A stretch of 64,000 nt of DNA, from assembly GCA_942159475.1 (NCBI GenBank), contig OW804094.1, forward strand, positions 54,990,966-55,054,965, written 5' to 3'. The position numbers and the translations under genes were made by a program. The DNA comes from Sthenelais limicola. Lineage: Eukaryota > Annelida > Polychaeta > Phyllodocida > Sigalionidae. Under the pieces are notes generated by a model. That model worked only from the letters and a program-made list of their open reading frames with translations. It searched no databases and was not told where the DNA came from. How positions within the stretch are numbered: the first letter of the stretch is position 1; each line of letters starts with the position of its first letter. Positions 59,601-64,000 of the stretch are shown here, piece after piece.

Positions 59601-60394
59601 CAAAGATAAAATACATATTTCTGTATACAATACCAATTAATCAAATCATCAGTTTTATTACATGAGTAAATGAATATTTTTGAGAAGGAAAAATCACAGC
59701 TTTGAGACAAAAGCACCTCAGAAAAGATCAATTCTGAACACATCGTCTGAACAAGTCGATCGTCCACACCCATTTACCGATATCCTTTCCTCAACTCTCA
59801 ACGACAAGGAATCATAAGTTTCATGTAAATTTGTACAATTTAACAATAGGTCTACTCTAGGGTCGTTGTGTAGAAGCTTACCAACATGAGGAAGTGACAG
59901 GTCTGAGAGGCCAAATGCGTGCAGGGCTCCAGTATTGAATAGGTCCCGCCAGTAGCAGCGCTGAAAGCTGCCTCAGATAGGGGCGTTACGCCTGTCAGAA
60001 CAGATCACCCATCACGAGATCAGGCGTTAACTACTATTACCCACCCCATCATACATCTAATGCAAGAACTTCCATCGCTCATCAATACCCTTTACGACAG
60101 GGGGAGCATCCCCAATGATACATCATCTCCCTCTCCCTATATAACGTTGTATGCACGTAGAATAGCTACTAACCCCTTTACTTTGAGTTGAAGAAGGGTG
60201 GCGGTGTAACCAATAGACGTTTTATAAGTCAGAGCATTTCCAAAGGCGCTGATGTCATAACCCTGGTTTATATTGTCCCAAGGCCAGATGGTTTTTTCGT
60301 TCTTTTTGGGTGGTTCAGATGCTCTCGTGAGTTCCACTCCGTTTTGATTGCGTTTCAAACTGTGTGATGGGATGGGAAGCATGGCTTTTTCTGC
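41810..60394 (-). CDS. Voltage-gated calcium channel alpha2/delta-like subunit (CACNA2D-like)
   Basis: Twenty exons in transcript order: 60394-60174 (ends uncertain), 57325-57177, 55563-55411, 55029-54865, 54279-54151, 52898-52770, 52504-52383, 51773-51670, 50923-50670, 50431-50287, 50144-49995, 49714-49631, 49293-48956, 48302-48147, 47041-46833, 46259-46055, 43395-43185, 42904-42766, 42341-42179, 42020-41810. From the second on, every junction keeps phase and the sum is 3216 bases, or 1071 residues plus stop, near the family's ~1100. Domain order is VWA_N, VWA with DCSLS (DxSxS MIDAS) and TDGKD, Cache, the VGCC alpha2 Cys-rich region with a second Cache-like part, and a hydrophobic C-terminus. 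Alpha2/delta proteins are extracellular, GPI-anchored partners that traffic and tune CaV channels. CACHD1, the main alternative, lacks a canonical MIDAS. A small exon between the first two is probably missing. No promoter was identified. Confidence 0.9.
44090..44260 (-). repeat. tRNA-derived SINE-like repeat in a CACNA2D-like intron
   Basis: The minus strand has GATGGCTGAGCGGTCTAAAG, a strong A-box of Ser/Leu tRNA type. Further on come CAGGTTCGACTG and GGGTTCGAAGCTG, which are B-box-like. The A-to-B distance is longer than in a tRNA gene and no cloverleaf closes, so this is a derived repeat rather than a gene. A related fragment (AACCTGTCTCAACTCAAC) is at 43429-43446. Confidence 0.6.
44753..45612. 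mobile_element. hAT-like non-autonomous element, 860 bp, 5 bp target duplication
   Basis: The left end is CATGGGCGGATCCAAG and the reverse complement of the right end is CAGGGGCGGATCTAGG. CGCCT lies directly outside both ends (44748-44752, 45613-45617). CAGGGGCGGATC is a common hAT terminus; most hAT elements leave 8 bp, some subgroups 5 bp. The interior has G and C homopolymers, repeated AGTGCCxTTTT words and a tandem pair TGGACTGATGTGCCCTTTTT at 45540-45586. No transposase. It lies in a CACNA2D-like intron. Confidence 0.75.
47142..47345. repeat. GTTGTCCG repeat cluster led by a 31 bp palindrome
   Basis: AAAAGTGGTTGTCCT, one C, then its exact inverse spans 47142-47172. GGTTGTCC/GGACAACC recurs at least six times up to 47320, in an intron. 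It looks like a short inverted-repeat element whose right end carries GCGGACAACCGG. Confidence 0.75.
48147..50431 (-). CDS. CACNA2D-like exons: Cache and VGCC-alpha2 region
   Basis: Exons 50431-50287, 50144-49995, 49714-49631, 49293-48956 and 48302-48147. Visible blocks are TIGVVGIDATLDEIDGFL, GETIFHPRLKP, KTGYLRIERARKG, EWVAATYYYAGLNDSEYSFA, a KCHCDPN Cys cluster, then VKWTYVGMRSGVFRTYPG, a second Cache-type strand pair. Confidence 0.92.
50670..52898 (-). CDS. CACNA2D-like exons: VWA end and entry to Cache
   Basis: Exons 52898-52770, 52504-52383, 51773-51670 and 50923-50670. They contain the MIDAS Thr region (KPGGTSEMEKGLEVAF-like, with ERGLEVAF across the junction), IIIFVTDGKDTDGE with the MIDAS Asp, ARIFSYLTQDEGELF as the last VWA strand, then WTSPYLDAWGLGLMVTHAIPC, the start of the Cache domain. 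Confidence 0.92.
53595..53648. repeat. (TA)n microsatellite
   Basis: Uninterrupted alternating TA in a CACNA2D-like intron, followed directly by a GC-rich CGGCCGCGGCCG block. Confidence 0.97.
54151..57325 (-). CDS. CACNA2D-like exons: end of VWA_N and start of VWA
   Basis: Exons 57325-57177, 55563-55411, 55029-54865 and 54279-54151. The second carries PVSFKHSSIKI...AVAWTAELEEIF, the block before the VWA in alpha2/delta. The third has WQYFGSTAGLVRLYPG, RVRPWYI and KDVVIVID; its last codon is split so that the next exon completes DCSLSM, the metal-binding DxSxS motif. The donor of 55411 (GTTGGT) is weak, but the phase fits. Confidence 0.92.
55573..57176. other. CACNA2D-like intron with an unclassified GC-rich open patch
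   Basis: At about 56930-57160 the plus strand has a 75-codon Gly/Glu/Lys/Gln-rich frame (GGGGAGG and GAGG words). It looks unlike the flanking intron and may be a fragment of a retroelement, but no domain identifies it. Confidence 0.3.
57830..58053 (+). other. GC-richer open frame inside an intron, unassigned
   Basis: The plus frame 57829-58053 has balanced amino-acid use and higher GC than its flanks. There is no start context, splice border or known family. It may be a transposon or processed-gene fragment, opposite in strand to the host gene. Confidence 0.2.
58484..59095 (+). repeat. Dispersed repeat family, copy 2, with tRNA-like promoter boxes
   Basis: The longest and clearest copy of the family also found at 18968-19500 and 60853-61215. 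At 58738-58798 it has TAGCCAAGTAGCTAA (A-box-like), an anticodon-loop-like TTCAAAC and GGTCGAGTCCC (B-box). This marks the family as probably tRNA-derived and pol III transcribed. The boxes sit in the middle of the conserved segment, so two elements may be joined. Confidence 0.75.
59882..59991 (-). CDS. Possible exon, unassigned
   Basis: The minus strand has CTGACAG|GC ... ATG TTG|GTAAGC with 36 open codons between (VTPLSEAAFSAATGGTYSIL then a Cys/His-rich end) and higher GC than the flanks. It lies between the first two CACNA2D-like exons, but its start phase does not fit either donor choice and it lacks the expected alpha2/delta residues. It may be an alternative exon or not an exon. Confidence 0.25.
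60174..60394 (-). CDS. CACNA2D-like N-terminal exon (VWA_N start)
   Basis: The segment ISAFGNALTYKTSIGYTATLLQLK aligns in style with the N-terminal alpha2/delta block 'W...FG..L......GS.LLQ..Y'. The 3' border is either CTCAAA|GTAAAG (phase 0, which would suit the next exon) or GGG|GTTAGT at 60174. The 5' border CACAG|GCAGAA at 60394 is weak. An in-frame ATG at 60382-60380 could be the start, but no signal peptide follows, so an upstream exon with the secretion signal is expected. Confidence 0.6.
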
Positions 60395-60852
60395 CTGTGC
60401 AATCGCGTTTTTATCACGCCAATTTCAGACCCTGTTGACCACTGGTTCACACCCTTTTACTTAATGGCTAGCCATAAGCGTTGGCAAGACTTGAAGAATG
60501 ATGTACACTCTCTCCTCCTGTCACAACCACCTCCCAACCAGTGTTGTTGGTCGGTTTAACTGCACTTCACCACCGTCTATAGAAGCCATCGCTGAGAACC
60601 ATGGTTCTTACATCATATAAAAGACCCAAGGACACTCCCTTTAATATGCGCTACCGAATATATACAACACAATCTATATAGGTACTAAGTAAAATGGTAT
60701 TGACATTACAGTGTGCCAGGCATGACTTTAGAAATTTGCGCTAGTCTTTGTCGGATGGAATGAGTTATCGATTCAGTAAAGTGCATATTCCTGACACATT
60801 TAACAAAATAGATGCTATGGAAAACGTGTACAACTAATTTGTCCATCTGCCT

Positions 60853-61215
60853 AGGTATCCAGAGAAGCGTGCAGTACTAGAAGTCCTGCACTGGCATATT
60901 ATAGAAATAGATTGCAGATGCAAGATATACTTTTATGATAATTTGAATAATTAAATCGCCTGTGGCTAACACAGGGAACTTCATAGATAATTTAGTTTCT
61001 CAATTCTCCTCAATCATCATGAGAAGAATGGACGATTAAAGTAAAGCTAAAATGTGATGCATCAATGGGTATGCCCAGTGTTTATATGCCTGTTCTCTAC
61101 AGTCGTCTATGGTCAAGTAGTTAGCATGTAAGACTGCCAAACTGCCAAACCCAGCCTTAAGCTTGTGTTTATTTTCGGCGAAAAGGCTTTTCGCACGGGG
61201 TCATGATTCATCTAG
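60853..61215 (+). repeat. Dispersed repeat family, copy 3
   Basis: Shares GCAGATGCAAGATATACTTT, ATCGCCTGTGGCTAACACAG and CTTAAGCTTGTGTTTATTTT blocks with the other two copies, in the same orientation. The tRNA-like box segment is truncated (GTCAAGTAGTTAGCATGTAAG remains). Confidence 0.85.
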
Positions 61216-61499
61216 GGGAAGGAAACAAAGAAGAAATTACTATAATGTATCAGTCATAACTGGTCAGATTTTCCATCTCTCGTATGTATAGAAAGGAATG
61301 AATACTTTAATCCCATTCACTGTATAGATGGATGTGAGCTTATTTTGAATATCGTAAGAGAACGTGCATCCTTTGAAACATTATAAGATCTATGAAGTCT
61401 AGAGAAATAGGCTATGGTAATAGTCCATTTTTGCCAATCTTATAACGGGTACTAAACAGAACGCAAAAACACCTTTTCCAGAAACCTAACCCTGACCGC

Positions 61500-61745
61500 T
61501 TTTCCAATCTGAGCAGACTGCCATGTTGCTAGGTGCACCCAGGAGAAAGGGTCACTTGATTCATACACTGAGAGGTCACGACCCTGGGGGTCTGGACTGA
61601 TCCCTGATAATACAACGCAGGTGGGGCGAGTAAGGAGGTGCTGTTGCGGGAGCAGGCCAGGAGACAATAGAAGAGGCTGTGGTGTGCGTCACTGAACAAC
61701 ATGACCATGTAGGCAATCACCTTGTCGCCGAGGAACCAGACCTAA
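61500..61745 (-). CDS. Possible exon, unassigned
   Basis: After TTGCTGCTTTAG on the minus strand, 70 codons are open to a TAG near 61538, beginning VWFLGDKVIAYMVMLFSDAH. The patch is GC-rich against AT-rich flanks. No family is recognised. It could be an upstream exon, a terminal exon of a neighbouring minus-strand gene, or a repeat fragment. Confidence 0.25.
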
Positions 61746-63047
61746 AGCAGCAATCTCAGCTGAATCGACTAAAAGTCTTATGTCTTATTTCTTTTAGACA
61801 GGCGTTTCTAGCAGTTTCTAGACCGCTGAGAATGTCATTATAATTAGTTTTAAGTAAACAGCAATATCCTTATATTACTACTTATTGCAGTATATATTAG
61901 AACAAATGTTAAATACAATAGCATCATAACCGATTGTGCTTAATAGGACATTGAAAATTTGAAAACATTTCCAAAGGCTGGGAAAGACAGCACTCTAGAG
62001 TTCGTGTCCGAATGATAACAGAGTAATTGCTGTGATGGGCATTATCGTTCAATGTATCATAAAATATCCTGTATAAAGTATACCATAATTCATATCATTT
62101 TGGTACGTTTTAATTGAATCGTATTCATATAGGACGATCTTCTAGAAGATCCCCCATCCCCCAACACCATTGTCCCGATAAGCATTAAATTATTTTAAAT
62201 GTATCCTTATATGTTTCCCCTAAATATATAATGTTACATTGTATATATATTCATTGTCTCAACGCCTGATTTTTTGTTTACCGTAACTAAGGACTAAGGG
62301 CGTTTACAGGCACTCTCTAATCCAGCGCTGAACACTTCCGTATTTCAGATTTTTTTCTTTTCTATTGAATAAACTTGGGGCGGTCACTCGACCGTCACTT
62401 TCCAGTGCCACTCTCGTGTTTAGTTTATTGTGTTGACTATTTTTATATAATAATACGGTACCAGACACATTCTCTTAACATAACAAGCATTTATAAATGC
62501 CTACATACTGCTAAAATACATCATTCAGTCTAGGGACTCTAGCTCTGCCTTTATTGTCATATATATCTTTTATTCATAAGGTATTAAAATTCATCACAAC
62601 TTATAGCCAAAAGCACGGTTGTTTAGCTACCAAAATTGGAACCAATTTGGACTTAATCGGCGTTTGAAGAACTTGAGACTCAAACATGACTCAAAAGGCA
62701 CGCTCGTGGCGCAAAGACAATAGTGGCCGCGCAGGGTATAGAACCTACATTATACCCTCACTTCTCTAGTCGTCATCCTTGCCTACTGTTCTATTCCGAT
62801 CACAATATCGACCGTTAGGCAGCTTAAAGGGTGGTGACAAATGGCACCCAATTATGGTGGGGAATAGGGCCCCAACTCACCACTCACATACTAATAACAT
62901 TAACGACTTGTGGTGCAACTCATAGATTATGTCACTAGGAATAGTGGGCTGATGAATGTTTGCCTCAGGCTGAGGGAAAATATTGTTAAGCGGTAAACGC
63001 CCTGGGCCTAGAATTGCTTAGCTGAAACGGTAAACTAACTATAAGTA
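61746..63047. other. Intergenic stretch, no gene seen
   Basis: AT-rich, with no supported exon. If the CACNA2D-like gene has a signal-peptide exon it should lie here or beyond the window; I did not find it. Confidence 0.35.
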
Positions 63048-63049
63048 TA

Positions 63050-63222
63050 AGGGTGGTCTCCACTGGCTGCGGTAAGGTCTGCGGTAAGCATTGCGATGGT
63101 GCTATGCTACTAGTGAGAAGCGGCGAGGTCTTGGACCTCATCACTCCTCTCCACCTACAGAACCAGCACAAACCACCGCAAGGCTTACCGCAGAGCTTAC
63201 CGCGGCCAGTGGAGACCACCCT
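63050..63222. mobile_element. MITE, 173 bp, ~45 bp TIRs, TA target
   Basis: AGGGTGGTCTCCACTGGC opens the element and its inverse closes it. The arms continue GCGGTAAG..CTGCGGTAAGC with about three mismatches. TA flanks both ends (63048-63049, 63223-63224), as in Tc1/mariner-type elements. The open frames inside are products of the inverted repeat. Confidence 0.85.
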
Positions 63223-63224
63223 TA

Positions 63225-63850
63225 CAAAAAACTTCAAACCACTCCAATCATTTTTTTTCGGAGGAGGTTGAAGGGGACTAATAATTCAAAAGAACTATAT
63301 TATGTGTTATGCTGCTTTTCGAAATATAAATGATTTACAATAAGACACCACAAGACTCAATAAGACCCCAATATTGGTATGTAACCATCCCACTTTAATC
63401 AATGAATTCTCAGAGAGGGGGAGTGGGAGTCTGAAGCAGCAGTCGTTTTATCAGAAGTTCTCCAGTTGCGGGTGGGTTTCAATTTAAAATCTCGAGATCC
63501 AATACAACACCAACAGGACTGGGTCCCAATGCACTGGAGCACACTTCTCTACCCTGGAGTAAATACTCCAGTGTCCTATCACCCTGGAGCAGGTCGCGAT
63601 AAGGCCCTCTGAGGACTAGTCGTTTGCCTCAGTGCCGTTACCCGAACTGGTAGATTCCTGTGCCCAAACTGATTCACCTTAAACGACGTAAAGATTGGGT
63701 CATACTACATCAACCTCATACTTTTTGTATACGCACTTATTTCGAGAACTATACAATATATATGGTAAACCGATCTGTATGCAACATTTATAAAACATAA
63801 CATGGAAATACCATACAAACACCACTTGAAGTTAGTATTGTTTTAGTTAT
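63225..63850. other. Intergenic stretch, no gene seen
   Basis: CCCTGGAGTAAATACTCCAG near 63551-63570 is a small inverted repeat, and ACCCTGGAG recurs at 63581. No coding signal was recognised. Confidence 0.35.
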
Positions 63851-63852
63851 TT

Positions 63853-63897
63853 TATTAACCCAACGTTTAGGTCTTAGGACCACCTCTTTCTAGGGGT
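63853..63897 (-). ncRNA. Decayed hammerhead-like motif
   Basis: On the minus strand CCCTAGAAAGAGGTGGTCC then TAAGACCTAAACGTTGGG is followed by TTAATAAAAT. This parallels the PLE ribozyme (CTGACGA, stem II, GAAACGTTGG, AATAAAA). Stem II (GGTC/GACC) and ACGTT survive but the CUGAnGA core and GAAA are mutated, so it should not cleave. Confidence 0.45.
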
Positions 63898-64000
63898 ATA
63901 ATCCAAATCCAGATTATCCAAATCCAAATGATAGAACATGACCATATGGCATAAGGGTGGGTAAGGGAGACATTCGTGTATTAACAAGAAATTTAATCTT

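Overview
The window is AT-rich nuclear DNA from a metazoan. The evidence is many short exons with GT-AG borders and matching phases, a voltage-gated calcium channel alpha2/delta-like gene, a sushi-domain receptor gene, and a dense mixture of non-LTR retroelements, a Penelope-like element, tRNA-derived SINE-like repeats and MITEs. The repeat mix points to an invertebrate, probably marine, but the sequence alone does not give the phylum. There are no bacterial operons, CRISPR arrays or rRNA genes.

Left end, 1 to about 17.8 kb, is almost entirely repetitive. Positions 1-2977 are 3.6 copies of an ~837 bp satellite that runs off the left edge. At 3.6-7.7 kb lies a minus-strand Penelope-like retroelement. 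In transcript order it has a hammerhead ribozyme, a frameshifted N-terminal ORF, a reverse transcriptase fused to a GIY-YIG endonuclease with one in-frame TGA, and then an unexpected second ORF encoding two C2H2 zinc fingers and an RS-rich tail. At 8.3-10.8 kb an L1/Tx1-like LINE tail is split by an inverted-repeat DNA element full of GAGACAAT motifs. Several MITEs, a perfect 62 bp palindrome and TA microsatellites follow.

Middle, 17.8-39.4 kb, holds two plus-strand membrane-protein genes. Gene A (17.86-20.76 kb) shows a transmembrane exon and Ser/Arg-rich tail exons in matching phases; its 5' end was not found. Gene B (36.03-39.35 kb) shows a phase 1-1 sushi/CCP exon, a transmembrane exon and short tail exons ending in a stop codon, with a CR1/Jockey-like LINE in its last intron. 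Between them are a TTAA-flanked 2.2 kb element with nine RFX X-box-like palindromes spaced 150-180 bp apart, an L1-like LINE tail, and an identical 73 bp direct repeat 1.23 kb apart.

Right half, 41.8-60.4 kb, is one minus-strand gene, a CACNA2D (alpha2/delta)-like protein. Nineteen consecutive exons join in frame to 3216 coding bases (1071 residues plus stop). They cover the end of VWA_N, a VWA domain with an intact DxSxS MIDAS, Cache modules, the Cys-rich C-terminal region and a hydrophobic, GPI-signal-like end. A further N-terminal exon lies at about 60.2-60.4 kb. One intron is a GC-AG intron. Gene B and this gene are convergent, with about 2.5 kb between their stop codons. The far right, 60.8-64 kb, is again repeats: a dispersed family copy, a TA-flanked MITE and a decayed hammerhead-like motif.
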